DNA of 64,000 nucleotides from an uncultured Lachnospiraceae bacterium. Its GTDB lineage: Bacteria; Bacillota; Clostridia; Lachnospirales; Lachnospiraceae. Location: positions 124,001 through 188,000 of the forward strand of contig CAJLRL010000004.1 of NCBI GenBank assembly GCA_905209075.1, given 5' to 3'. The position numbers and the translations under genes are program-made. The notes below the pieces were generated by a model. That model had not been told where the DNA came from and searched no databases. It was given only the letters and a program-made list of their open reading frames with translations. Positions 44,538 to 52,531 of the stretch are shown one piece after another. Numbering within the stretch: the stretch's first letter is position 1; every line of letters starts with the position of its first letter.

Positions 44538-45620
44538 TAGAACTGACGTGATAAATAAATCCCTGCGTGTAGACAGATCGATGATCGAGCCGTCATCAAG
44601 CTGTACCATAGGTCTTGAAAGGCTATGTTGGTTCAGCATTACAATGTTGCATGCATGACCATCGCTTAGGATTACACGATTGTTCTGATATGCAGATGCG
44701 ATATGTTTTAAAAATGTCAGTATGTATTTTGTTTTATATTTCTGATATCCGTCCTCTTCAAAATTAGAGAGAACCTGGAATGGGCATAATGGTGCGCGGT
44801 ACGAACGTGCAGCGGTCATTGCATCATAGACATCGGCTATTCCGACGATCATGGCATAATCGTCTATAAACTTATCAGTAAGCTTTGAAGGATATCCTGA
44901 ACCATCACAGCGCTCATGGTGCATGAGGGCAGCCTTTTTGATGCGGGGATCAAGCGGCTGTTTTTTTAGGATGTCATATCCGAAAATAGGATGTCTCTGG
45001 ATAAGGGCAAATTCGCTGTCTGTTAATTTGCCCGGCTTATTTAAAACCTCATCAGGTATTTTTATTTTTCCGATATCGTGCAGCAGACCTGCCAGTGTCA
45101 AAAGATTAAGCTCTTCACGTCCAAGCTTAAGCCAGCGTCCTATCATTCTTGAGATGAGCCCGACATTAAGACAATGGGAATAAAGAGGATCTGTAAGAAT
45201 CCTCATATTGAAAAGCATGTCAAACAATTCAATAATAGTTTTTCTGCATGTGAATAAATCAGAAACAGATGCTAAAAGCTCTGTCGTATCTATATCAGCA
45301 GAATCTTTGTAGGCCGCATTAAATACTTTTTTTAATTCATCAATACTTTGAAAATATTTGAGCTGAAAGTCTTTAAATTCATTAGATGCAGCAACCTTCT
45401 GTGAATGGGTTTTGCTTGCAGCGGCATGGGTTTTAGCTTCGGGGGTATCTGGATCGGTTCCCTCGACCATAGCGTATTCTACACGATAAAGCTTCATGCG
45501 GTTGATAAGCTGCCGGGTTACCTCTGTGTCTTTTTCAGCAAGAAGCTGACCGAGAGGAGTTTTGACTGGTTCAGCAATTATCATTCCAATTTCCAATTCC
45601 TTTGGTGTTAATCTGCGCAT
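44535..45620 (-). CDS. HD-GYP domain protein, probable cyclic-di-GMP phosphodiesterase
   Basis: 361 residues. The HD-GYP domain spans about 150-310 and has HCLNVG, LLHDIGKIKIPD, HPIFGYDIL, HHERCDGSGYP and DVYDAMTA motifs, all typical of metal-dependent c-di-GMP hydrolases. The N-terminal 90 residues are a DUF3391-like or linker region (RRLTPKELEIGMIIAEPV). The ATG at 45620 follows GGAGG. Promoter at 45663-45692. Confidence 0.9.
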   Translation of the reverse strand: MRRLTPKELEIGMIIAEPVKTPLGQLLAEKDTEVTRQLINRMKLYRVEYAMVEGTDPDTPEAKTHAAASKTHSQKVAASNEFKDFQLKYFQSIDELKKVFNAAYKDSADIDTTELLASVSDLFTCRKTIIELFDMLFNMRILTDPLYSHCLNVGLISRMIGRWLKLGREELNLLTLAGLLHDIGKIKIPDEVLNKPGKLTDSEFALIQRHPIFGYDILKKQPLDPRIKKAALMHHERCDGSGYPSKLTDKFIDDYAMIVGIADVYDAMTAARSYRAPLCPFQVLSNFEEDGYQKYKTKYILTFLKHIASAYQNNRVILSDGHACNIVMLNQHSLSRPMVQLDDGSIIDLSTRRDLFITSVL

Positions 45621-45656
45621 AGAAAATCCTCCGTGATAATCTATTTTATAAAAATA

Positions 45657-45692
45657 TAGGTAGTTATACCTAATCGCATATACTACAGTCAA
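45657..45692 (-). promoter_or_regulatory. Promoter of the HD-GYP gene with an overlapping palindrome
   Basis: Minus strand: TTGACT (45687-45692), an 18-bp spacer and TATAAC (45663-45668). The perfect palindrome TAGGTA-GTTA-TACCTA (45657-45672) covers the -10. Confidence 0.6.
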
Positions 45693-45727
45693 GTATAAGG
45701 TTTAAAAGTTAGAAAGTCAATAATTGC

Positions 45728-45756
45728 TTGACAAAAATCAAATAAGAGTGTAACAT
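45728..45756 (+). promoter_or_regulatory. metK promoter
   Basis: TTGACA (45728-45733), a 17-bp spacer and TAACAT (45751-45756), about 40 bp before the riboswitch. Confidence 0.7.
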
Positions 45757-45793
45757 ACATTGCGGAGATTTGAAAATTCAATATTGGTAATTT

Positions 45794-45896
45794 CTCTTAT
45801 TCAGAGTGATGGAGATACAAAGGATCTGTGAAGTCACGGCAACCCCGTCTATGACAGGAAGGTGCCAACCTGAGCGAGTAAATCGAACAATAAGAG
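45794..45896 (+). ncRNA. SAM-I (S-box) riboswitch
   Basis: The P1 helix closes with CTCTTATTC (45794-45802) and AACAATAAGAG (45886-45896). Inside are the conserved core words AGAGTGATGGAG, CACGGCAACC, GGAAGGTGCCAACC and TGAGCGA, in SAM-I order. It lies before metK. Confidence 0.95.
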
Positions 45897-45921
45897 GATT
45901 TTTATTATCTTTAATTTTAAT

Positions 45922-45950
45922 CCACTTATTCATTGAATAAGTGGTTTTTT
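45922..45950 (+). terminator. Riboswitch-controlled terminator before metK
   Basis: Arms CCACTTATTC (45922-45931) and GAATAAGTGG (45935-45944) with TTTTTT. The CTTATT segment can instead pair with the 3' half of P1 (AATAAG), which is the usual SAM-off switch. Confidence 0.9.
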
Positions 45951-46001
45951 AGTTACTGTTTGAAGCAAAAAGAGGTAAAAAGAGTATTGAAAGGAGACAA
46001 A

Positions 46002-47183
46002 ATGGAAAAATTACTTTTCACTTCAGAGTCTGTTACAGAAGGACATCCGGATAAATTATGTGATGCAGTATCAGATGCTATCCTTGATGCATGCATGGAG
46101 CAGGATCCTATGAGCCGTGTGGCATGCGAGACAGCAAGCTGTACAGGTTTTATCCTTGTAACAGGAGAAATCACAACAAAGGCTCAGCTTGATATACCTG
46201 CGATCGTTAGAAAGACAGCACTTGAGATCGGATATGATGACGGAAAGAAAGGCCTTGACGGAAACTCATGTGCCGTAATGGTTTCAATTGATAAGCAGTC
46301 TGCAGATATTGCAATGGGCGTTGATAAGGCTCTTGAAGCAAAAGAAGGAGCTCTTAAGGATGATCTTGATACAGGTGCCGGAGATCAGGGAATGATGTTT
46401 GGATATGCAACAAACGAGACAGAAGAGTATATGCCTTATCCGATCGCACTTGCACACAAGCTTGCATTCCAGCTTACAAAGGTAAGAAAAGACGGAACTC
46501 TTACATATCTTCGTCCAGACGGAAAAACACAGGTTTCTGTAGAGTATGATGAGGCTGGAAAGCCAAAGAGACTTGAGGCAGTTGTACTTTCTACACAGCA
46601 TGATGAAGATGTTACACAGGAGCAGATTCATGATGATATAAAGAAATATGTATTCGATCCGATCCTTCCAAAGGAAATGATCGATGATGAGACAAAATTC
46701 TTCATAAATCCTACAGGTCGTTTCGTGATCGGCGGACCACACGGAGATGCAGGACTTACAGGTCGTAAGATCATCGTAGACACATATGGTGGATATGCAC
46801 GTCATGGCGGTGGAGCTTTCTCAGGAAAGGACTGCACAAAGGTTGACCGTTCAGCAGCATACGCAGCACGTTATGTGGCAAAGAACATTGTAGCCGCAGG
46901 AATCGCAGATAAATGTGAGATCCAGCTTTCATATGCAATCGGTGTTGCACAGCCTACATCTATAATGGTAGATACATTTGGAACAGGAAAGATCTCGGAT
47001 GACAAGATCGTAGAAATAGTCAGAGAGAACTTTGATCTTCGTCCTGCAGGAATCATAAAGATGCTTGATCTTAGAAGACCTATTTATCGTCAGACAGCAG
47101 CTTATGGACATTTTGGACGCACAGATGTAAAACTTCCATGGGAAGCAACAGACAAAGCAGAGGTATTAAAAAAATACTTATAA
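46002..47183 (+). CDS. metK: S-adenosylmethionine synthetase
   Basis: 393 residues. Motifs SESVTEGHPDKLCDAVSDA, GAGDQGMMFGYA and GGGAFSGKD are diagnostic. It makes SAM from Met and ATP, and the SAM riboswitch gives feedback control. The ATG at 46002 follows AAGGAG; an in-frame upstream ATG at 45933 lies inside the terminator. Confidence 0.97.
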   Translation: MEKLLFTSESVTEGHPDKLCDAVSDAILDACMEQDPMSRVACETASCTGFILVTGEITTKAQLDIPAIVRKTALEIGYDDGKKGLDGNSCAVMVSIDKQSADIAMGVDKALEAKEGALKDDLDTGAGDQGMMFGYATNETEEYMPYPIALAHKLAFQLTKVRKDGTLTYLRPDGKTQVSVEYDEAGKPKRLEAVVLSTQHDEDVTQEQIHDDIKKYVFDPILPKEMIDDETKFFINPTGRFVIGGPHGDAGLTGRKIIVDTYGGYARHGGGAFSGKDCTKVDRSAAYAARYVAKNIVAAGIADKCEIQLSYAIGVAQPTSIMVDTFGTGKISDDKIVEIVRENFDLRPAGIIKMLDLRRPIYRQTAAYGHFGRTDVKLPWEATDKAEVLKKYL

Positions 47184-47207
47184 TAAAACTATACAAATAG
47201 ACCATAT

Positions 47208-47250
47208 AAACGTCAGGACTGGCATTTTGCCGGACTGACGTTTATTTTTT
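47208..47250 (+). terminator. metK terminator
   Basis: AAACGTCAG (47208-47216) pairs with CTGACGTTT (47235-47243) and inner GGC/GCC, followed by TTTTTT. Confidence 0.85.
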
Positions 47251-47340
47251 GGGTTATTTTACTATCTTTTTTTAGCTTGACTTTTGCCTTGCACAAAGCT
47301 TTATCATTTTATTTATAAAATGAAAAGAGAGGTAGTATTT

Positions 47341-47649
47341 ATGCAGACATTACAGATGCTTGCAAAGATCGTATCAGGTGGATTCTGTGGAGCATGTTCT
47401 ATCATAATAGGAAACGAAATAGGACGTGGAGATTTAAACAGGGTAAACAGATACTGCAAAAAGTTCCACCTGACGGCGCTTATTGTAGGAATTACATCAG
47501 GAATTGTTGTATATTCAATGATAAATCCAATGCTTGATATTTATTCGATAAAAGGCACAGAGGTTGGAAAATGGTTGCATCTGCTTTACAAAGAAACAGA
47601 AGATAAAAGCCGCAGAACATGCAAAAAAATATGTGAGGAATCGGTTTAA
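47341..47649 (+). pseudogene. Fragment of a MATE-family multidrug transporter
   Basis: 102 residues, where intact MATE proteins have about 450. The stretch from LQMLAKIVSGGFCGACSIII through GNEIGRGDLNRVNRYCKKFH to a second helix (LIVGITSGIVVYSMINPM) looks like a MATE internal pair of helices with its GN-G motif. After about residue 75 the similarity stops. From roughly 47592 a different frame (+1 shift) stays open to 47744, and its last residues are supplied by a remnant of the foldback element. So the gene was truncated by deletion. AGAGAGG before 47341 and a TTGACT at 47277 may be relics of its start. Confidence 0.6.
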
Positions 47650-47709
47650 ATATATAAAAAATGTTACACATGAATATATTGGAAGGTCATTGGCGATATT
47701 TGGAGCAGC

Positions 47710-47748
47710 TGCACCTTGCCACAATAGTATGTGGGAAGTTTAAGTTAC
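47710..47748. mobile_element. Terminal remnant of the foldback element
   Basis: Over 39 bp this stretch matches the inverted terminus at 842-880 in 35 positions, including GCACCTTGCCACAATA and ATGTGGGAAGTTTAAGT. Only one end is present. It abuts the degV stop codon (47745-47747) on one side and the MATE gene remnant on the other. Confidence 0.7.
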
Positions 47749-48593
47749 TTACACTCGAAGTAAGACACCGCGATAGCACCAGGTCCTGCGTGAGTACCAA
47801 TGGTAGCGCCGATAGTGCTTACAGGAAGTGTATCAGTATGTCCTTCCCATATGGCGGAGCTGTCTTTTACATATTTTTGAAGCAATACGTCGGAAAGACC
47901 GGAGTAAGCGAGTGAATAAGGCATGGAAAAGTCTATGCCGTTACTCTGGTTTATCTGCTGTATAAGCATATTGTTGCCGTTCTTAGAGCCGCGGGCTTTT
48001 CCGAGTATGGCAACCTCGCCTTTTTCGATAGAGATAACAGGCTTGATGGAAAGCACGTTTCCTGCCCATGCAGCAGTTTTTGAGATCCTGCCCCCTCTTT
48101 TTAAATATTCAAGGGTATCAAAGACAGCGAGGACTTTGATGTGGTGTTTAGCTTCTTCAAGCTCTGCGGCGATTTCAGTGGCTGAAAGTCCCTGATCACG
48201 CAGCCTTACGGCAAGCATCACCAGATTTTGTTCACCGATGCATACATTTAAGCTGTCGACAACAGTTACGCAGTCCTCGTAATCAGAGGCTGCGATGGTG
48301 GCACTCTGGTATGTGCCTGAGAGCAGCGATGATAGGGTTATTACTACTGCTGTATCGCTGGCCGCCTTGATCTCTTCAAATTTTTTCTCAAAATCGTAAG
48401 GACTTATCTGGCTTGTTGTAGGCATAGTGCCACATTCTATAAGCTTTTCAAAAAACTGTTCGTGTGTGATCGTCACTCCATCTAAATATTCATCTTCTCC
48501 GAAGATCGTTTTAAGCGGCATGAAATCAAGGTTAAGCTCTTTTGCTTTTTCTAATTCGATATCTGATGCGGAATCTATTACTATTCTTACCAT
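47745..48593 (-). CDS. DegV family fatty-acid-binding protein (FakB-like)
   Basis: 282 residues. DegV/FakB proteins bind one fatty acid for phosphorylation by FakA. Features are VIDSASDIE near the N-terminus, MPTTSQISPYDFEKKFEE, LSSLLSGTYQSATIAA, and the C-terminal GATIGTHAGPGAIAV. Its promoter (48696-48724, minus strand) overlaps FabT-type boxes, which fits control by fatty-acid status (inference). The start ATG follows GGGGAGGA. Confidence 0.92.
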   Translation of the reverse strand: MVRIVIDSASDIELEKAKELNLDFMPLKTIFGEDEYLDGVTITHEQFFEKLIECGTMPTTSQISPYDFEKKFEEIKAASDTAVVITLSSLLSGTYQSATIAASDYEDCVTVVDSLNVCIGEQNLVMLAVRLRDQGLSATEIAAELEEAKHHIKVLAVFDTLEYLKRGGRISKTAAWAGNVLSIKPVISIEKGEVAILGKARGSKNGNNMLIQQINQSNGIDFSMPYSLAYSGLSDVLLQKYVKDSSAIWEGHTDTLPVSTIGATIGTHAGPGAIAVSYFECK

Positions 48594-48695
48594 GGTGTAT
48601 CCTCCCCAAATTGCTGAATCAATATATTTATTAAAAATTGTATATTTTAGATAGCAGTTATTTAAAAATAGCGGCTGCTATAAAACTTTAAAATG

Positions 48696-48724
48696 AGTAT
48701 ATATGAAAATAGTTTGATAGTCAA
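48696..48724 (-). promoter_or_regulatory. degV promoter
   Basis: Minus strand: TTGACT (48719-48724), a 17-bp spacer and TATACT (48696-48701), about 100 bp before the start. Confidence 0.75.
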
Positions 48725-48743
48725 GACATTTGATAATCAAACT
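48711..48743 (-). promoter_or_regulatory. Two FabT-like boxes at the degV promoter
   Basis: Box 1, AGTTTGATAGTCAA (48711-48724, written on the plus strand), covers the -35 and is degenerate. Box 2, written on the minus strand, is TTTGATTATCAAA (48729-48741), extended to AGTTTGATTATCAAATG. This equals the FabT operator described in streptococci at 13 of 13 core bases. Confidence 0.65.
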
Positions 48744-48765
48744 AAAACAATTATGTGCTAAAACT

Positions 48766-48799
48766 GTTGCTGGTCACACTGTTAGGTGTGAACAGCAAC
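48766..48799. repeat. Dispersed 34-nt hairpin repeat, copy 3
   Basis: Arms GTTGCTGGTCACAC (48766-48779) and GTGTGAACAGCAAC (48786-48799) pair with one mismatch around TGTTAG. Confidence 0.65.
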
Positions 48800-48888
48800 C
48801 TAAAACTTTCCTCATGCAGAATGTTGAAGTTGTCGTCCGGGACAGACTATGCAGACAACAGACTATGCAGCCAGAGGGGATGAAAGAA

Positions 48889-48934
48889 ATATCGGAGATA
48901 TATCAATCGTTTGATATATCTCCGATATTATTTT
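48889..48934 (+). terminator. Strong terminator-like hairpin with no recognised upstream gene
   Basis: A perfect 18-bp stem (48889-48906 with 48911-48928) with loop TCGT, followed by TATTTTT. Upstream, CAGACTATGCAG occurs twice (48843-48854 and 48859-48870). Between 48744 and 49082 there is no coding sequence I can support. Confidence 0.7.
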
Positions 48935-49082
48935 TGCGGCTCCTCTATCACAATACGTTCAAGAAATTGCGCAAATTAATCTAAAATCCGCTCAATAGTA
49001 CAAAAATCCCATGTGAATTTACTGACGACATGTCATTATGCACAAAAAGAAGTCGCAGATTTAGGTATATACTGACAAAACG

Positions 49083-49123
49083 TATGTCAAGCGGTTGACA
49101 TATGACATATCAGGTGGTAAAGT
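49083..49123 (+). promoter_or_regulatory. LacI-type operator overlapping the sugar-operon promoter
   Basis: The perfect palindrome TATGTCAAGCGGTTGACATA (49083-49102), apart from the central non-complementary G positions, has the AANCGNTT core of LacI-family operators. Its right half supplies the -35 TTGACA (49095-49100). The -10 would be TAAAGT (49118-49123), 17 bp on. The regulator is probably the LacI protein at 55331. Confidence 0.7.
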
Positions 49124-49265
49124 TCAATTATCAAATGAAGCAGACAAAAAAGTTTATATGTGGCCGTGTAAACAGTCTGCGGAAAACTGCCGGGACGCTG
49201 GTAGAGAGGGTTAGGATCAAAACGGGAGATTTCATATCAAAAACTATAATTGGAGGAAGAAAAAT

Positions 49266-50591
49266 ATGAAAACAAAGAAAGTATTATCAGTATTACTTGT
49301 AGCAGCAATGACAACAGCTATGGTATGTGGCTGCGGAAGCTCAGACAGTAAGGGGGATTCACAGACTGCCAAGGCAACAGAGTCAGATCTCGCAGGAACA
49401 TCCATCACATTCTTAAACAGTAAAGGTGAGATCCAGGAGGCTATGGAAGACCTGGCAGCAGAATTTACAGACGAGACAGGAATAGATGTTGAGGTTTTAG
49501 CATGCGGTACAGGTGAGGTCCCTTATACAAAGGTTACAAGTGCCTATAATTCAGGAAATGCTCCTACAATGTCTATGCTGGATACAACAGATGCACTTGC
49601 ACTTGCCGATGAATATGCCCTTGATCTTTCAGATGAAAAATGGGTTTCAGAGTGTGGGGATCAGGTAACAAAGGTTGATGGTAAAGTAGTAAGTTATCCA
49701 TTCTGTGTTGAGGGAAGAGGACTTATCGTAAATAAAAAGGCAATAGAAGATACATTGGGAAAAGAGTTCGATCCTGATTCGATCAATTCATATGATTCCT
49801 TAAAGTCACTTCTTGAAGAACTTAAGGCAGCAGGAATGGAAACACCTGTTGTAATTTCAAAAGAGGATTGGTCGCTTGGAGCACATCAGCTTGGATATAT
49901 ATATGATACATATGACGGAACTACAGCCGGAAGTGCTGAAGTTATCTCAAAACTTGAAGATGGTTCACTCAAAGCTGAGGATTATCAGAACTTCAATGAC
50001 TTTGTCGACACAATGGATCTTTTACTTGAATATAACGTAAATAAGGCTGATCCACTTGGCGCTATTTATGACCAGGATCCAATTTATCTTGCAGATGGAG
50101 ACAGTGCAATATGGGCAAACGGAACATGGGCATGGACAAATATTGCAGATTCAGGTGCAGAAAATGATGATGATTACTGCTTTATCCCATTTGTACTTGG
50201 AAACGACACAAATGCTGTTGCAAATACAGGAATGCAGGCATCTGCAACAAAACAGGTAATAATTGATAAGGTTCAGGCGACAGAAGACCAGCAGAATGCT
50301 GCAAAAGAGTTCTTAAACTGGATGGTATACAACGAGACAGCACAGAAGATGCTTGTTGAAGATGTAAATATCGTACCGGCTAATGCCAACAATAAAGTCG
50401 AGCCGGTCGATCCTCTTTCAAGAGACATGAAATCAAAGATGGAAGCAGGAAAGACATATTCTTCATGCTTCGTAGCACCTTCAGATCACTGGCAGGTACT
50501 TGGTGCAGCAATGCAGAAATATATTGCAGGTGAGAGCTCAAAAGCAGATCTTGCAAGTGCAGTGGATGCATACTGGCAGGCACAGAAATAA
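49266..50591 (+). CDS. Sugar ABC transporter substrate-binding lipoprotein
   Basis: 441 residues. The signal peptide ends at the lipobox MVCGC (Cys near residue 23). The rest is a family 1 (MalE/UgpB-like) binding protein, with ITFLNSKGEIQEAMEDLAAEF and GTGEVPYTKVTSAYNSGNAP. It is the first gene of the sucrose operon. Likely ligand is sucrose or a fructo-oligosaccharide, judged only from the downstream enzymes. GGAGG precedes it. A stem-loop follows the gene. Confidence 0.88.
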   Translation: MKTKKVLSVLLVAAMTTAMVCGCGSSDSKGDSQTAKATESDLAGTSITFLNSKGEIQEAMEDLAAEFTDETGIDVEVLACGTGEVPYTKVTSAYNSGNAPTMSMLDTTDALALADEYALDLSDEKWVSECGDQVTKVDGKVVSYPFCVEGRGLIVNKKAIEDTLGKEFDPDSINSYDSLKSLLEELKAAGMETPVVISKEDWSLGAHQLGYIYDTYDGTTAGSAEVISKLEDGSLKAEDYQNFNDFVDTMDLLLEYNVNKADPLGAIYDQDPIYLADGDSAIWANGTWAWTNIADSGAENDDDYCFIPFVLGNDTNAVANTGMQASATKQVIIDKVQATEDQQNAAKEFLNWMVYNETAQKMLVEDVNIVPANANNKVEPVDPLSRDMKSKMEAGKTYSSCFVAPSDHWQVLGAAMQKYIAGESSKADLASAVDAYWQAQK

Positions 50592-50598
50592 AAAATGA

Positions 50599-50647
50599 TA
50601 TAACTGCAGTCCACAATGCGGATAAATGTAATGTGGACTGCAATTAT
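50599..50647 (+). other. Intercistronic stem-loop after the binding-protein gene
   Basis: TGCAGTCCACA (50605-50615) and TGTGGACTGCA (50632-50642) pair perfectly. Such hairpins commonly protect the mRNA of the abundant binding protein. No T-run follows, so transcription probably continues. Confidence 0.7.
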
Positions 50648-50700
50648 AAAAGGCAGATTTAATTAATAGTAGTACAGCTATCAGGAAAGGATCAAAGATT

Positions 50701-51579
50701 ATGGGAAGGAAAACGGGCGAAAAAATAAGAAATTTATTCATATTTGCAATACCGGGCTGCGCAATATTTTTTGCCGTGGTTATGATACCGTTCATATATG
50801 GATTTTATCTGACACTTACAGATTGGAACGGCGTAAGTAGTGTAAAGAACATTGTGGGACTTTCAAATTATCATGCGGTATTTCAGGATACAGAGTTCTG
50901 GTCATCACTCGGACTTACTCTGAAATACGTGGTGATTACGGTTTTACTCGTAAATATAATAGCATTTTTACTGGCATATGCCCTTACAAACGGCATAAAA
51001 GGACAGAACTTTTTCAGAGCCGGATTTTTCACACCAAACCTTATAGGTGGTGTAGTACTTGGATTTATATGGCAGTTCATTTTTTCAAGGGTTATCGTAC
51101 AGATCGGTGAAAATCTCGGATGGAAAATCTTTTCACAGTCATGGCTTTCGGATCCGACAAAGGCATTCTGGACACTCGTAATTGTTACGGTATGGCAGCT
51201 TTCAGGATACATGATGCTTATATATATTGCCGGATTTACAGGGCTTTCAGAAGACGTACTTGAGGCAGCAAGCATTGATGGGGCAACAGGCTTCCAAAAA
51301 ATGAAAAGCATTATCCTGCCGCTTATGGTTCCTTCATTTGTAATATGTCTTTTCTTCACACTTTCAAGAGCGTTCATGGTTTACGATGTAAACCTCACAC
51401 TTACAGGAGGAGAACCTTACGGTACGACAAAGCTGGTAGCAATGCATGTATATGACAAAGCATTTACAGCGAGAAACTATGGTGTAGGTCAGGCAGAGGC
51501 ACTGATACTGTTCGTCATAGTTGCACTCATAAGCGGGGTACAGATTTATATAGGTAAAAAGAAGGAGGTAGAGGCATAA
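50701..51579 (+). CDS. Sugar ABC transporter permease (MalF type)
   Basis: 292 residues with six membrane helices and the EAA loop EAASIDGATGFQKMKSIILP (about residues 187-206), where the ATPase would dock. It forms the channel with the next gene product. AAAGGATC precedes the ATG, and the stop overlaps the next start. Confidence 0.92.
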   Translation: MGRKTGEKIRNLFIFAIPGCAIFFAVVMIPFIYGFYLTLTDWNGVSSVKNIVGLSNYHAVFQDTEFWSSLGLTLKYVVITVLLVNIIAFLLAYALTNGIKGQNFFRAGFFTPNLIGGVVLGFIWQFIFSRVIVQIGENLGWKIFSQSWLSDPTKAFWTLVIVTVWQLSGYMMLIYIAGFTGLSEDVLEAASIDGATGFQKMKSIILPLMVPSFVICLFFTLSRAFMVYDVNLTLTGGEPYGTTKLVAMHVYDKAFTARNYGVGQAEALILFVIVALISGVQIYIGKKKEVEA

Positions 51580-52442
51580 TGGCAAGAGGCGCATCGCAGG
51601 CAGGCGGAACGAAAAAGAAAGTTGTCGGGATAGTTGGATTTATTGTGATCGCAGCACTGTTTGTTTTATACATGGTTCCGTTCTTCGTAGTAATACTCAA
51701 CTCATTCAAGCAGAAACGTGACATTATAACCAATCCTTTATCTTTTATAGCTGAAAAAGGATATACACTCGAAAATTATGTAAGAGCTTTTGAAAAGATG
51801 GATTTCCTTAAAGCATTCGGAAATTCTTTGTTTGTAACATGTTTAAGTACGCTTCTCGTAGTGATAATAGCATCTATGACAGCTTATTATTTCAGCAGGG
51901 CAAATAACTGGTTTTCAAAAATATTTTTTGCACTCATGATAGCAGCGATGATAATTCCTTTCCAGGCGATCATGATTCCACTTGTATCTATTTATGGGGC
52001 AAATCTTAACTTATTAAATCATAAATTAACACTTGTATTTATGCATACAGGGTTTGCGATGAGCATGTCGGTGTTTATATATCAGGGCTTTATAAAGAGT
52101 GGAATACCGGCTTCGCTGGAGGAAGCTGCTTATCTGGACGGATGTACAAAGGTGCAGACATTTTTCAAGGTTGTTTTTCCTCTTCTTAAACCAACGACAG
52201 CTACACTTGTAATATTAAATGTACTTGCATTCTGGAATGATTATCTTCTTCCATCTCTTGTACTTGGAAAGAAAGAATTATACACACTTCCACTTTCAAC
52301 ATATGTATTTTATGGTACATATTCAGCCAATTATGGCGTTATAATGGCGGCACTTGTACTTACGGTTGCACCTATAGTGATCCTATATCTGTTCTTACAG
52401 AAACAGATCATAGATGGAGTTGTAGCAGGAGCAGTCAAATAA
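51579..52442 (+). CDS. Sugar ABC transporter permease (MalG type)
   Basis: 287 residues. Six helices and the EAA motif EEAAYLDGCTKVQTFFKVVFP. The ATG overlaps the stop of the previous permease. No ATP-binding subunit follows, so a shared MsmK/UgpC-type ATPase encoded elsewhere must energise it. Confidence 0.92.
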   Translation: MARGASQAGGTKKKVVGIVGFIVIAALFVLYMVPFFVVILNSFKQKRDIITNPLSFIAEKGYTLENYVRAFEKMDFLKAFGNSLFVTCLSTLLVVIIASMTAYYFSRANNWFSKIFFALMIAAMIIPFQAIMIPLVSIYGANLNLLNHKLTLVFMHTGFAMSMSVFIYQGFIKSGIPASLEEAAYLDGCTKVQTFFKVVFPLLKPTTATLVILNVLAFWNDYLLPSLVLGKKELYTLPLSTYVFYGTYSANYGVIMAALVLTVAPIVILYLFLQKQIIDGVVAGAVK

Positions 52443-52454
52443 GGTTTTATACTA

Positions 52455-52493
52455 CGGCGCACAGCCTGGCAGCAGATTGTCAGGTCTGCGCCG
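52455..52493 (+). other. Intercistronic hairpin before sucrose phosphorylase
   Basis: CGGCGCA (52455-52461) pairs with TGCGCCG (52487-52493), and inside CCTGGCA pairs with TGTCAGG. GC-rich, without a T-run, it may tune downstream expression. Confidence 0.6.
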
Positions 52494-52531
52494 GAACAAT
52501 AGCAGGTGTATGCATATATAAGGAGACCAAT

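Noticed and set aside
48730..48984. An 84-codon open frame between degV and the sugar operon
   Set aside because: It crosses a hairpin repeat and a strong terminator, lacks a ribosome site and resembles no protein.
49083..49102. A CcpA cre site before the sugar operon
   Set aside because: The conserved TG and CA are at the wrong distance from the central CG for cre. It fits a dedicated LacI-family operator better.
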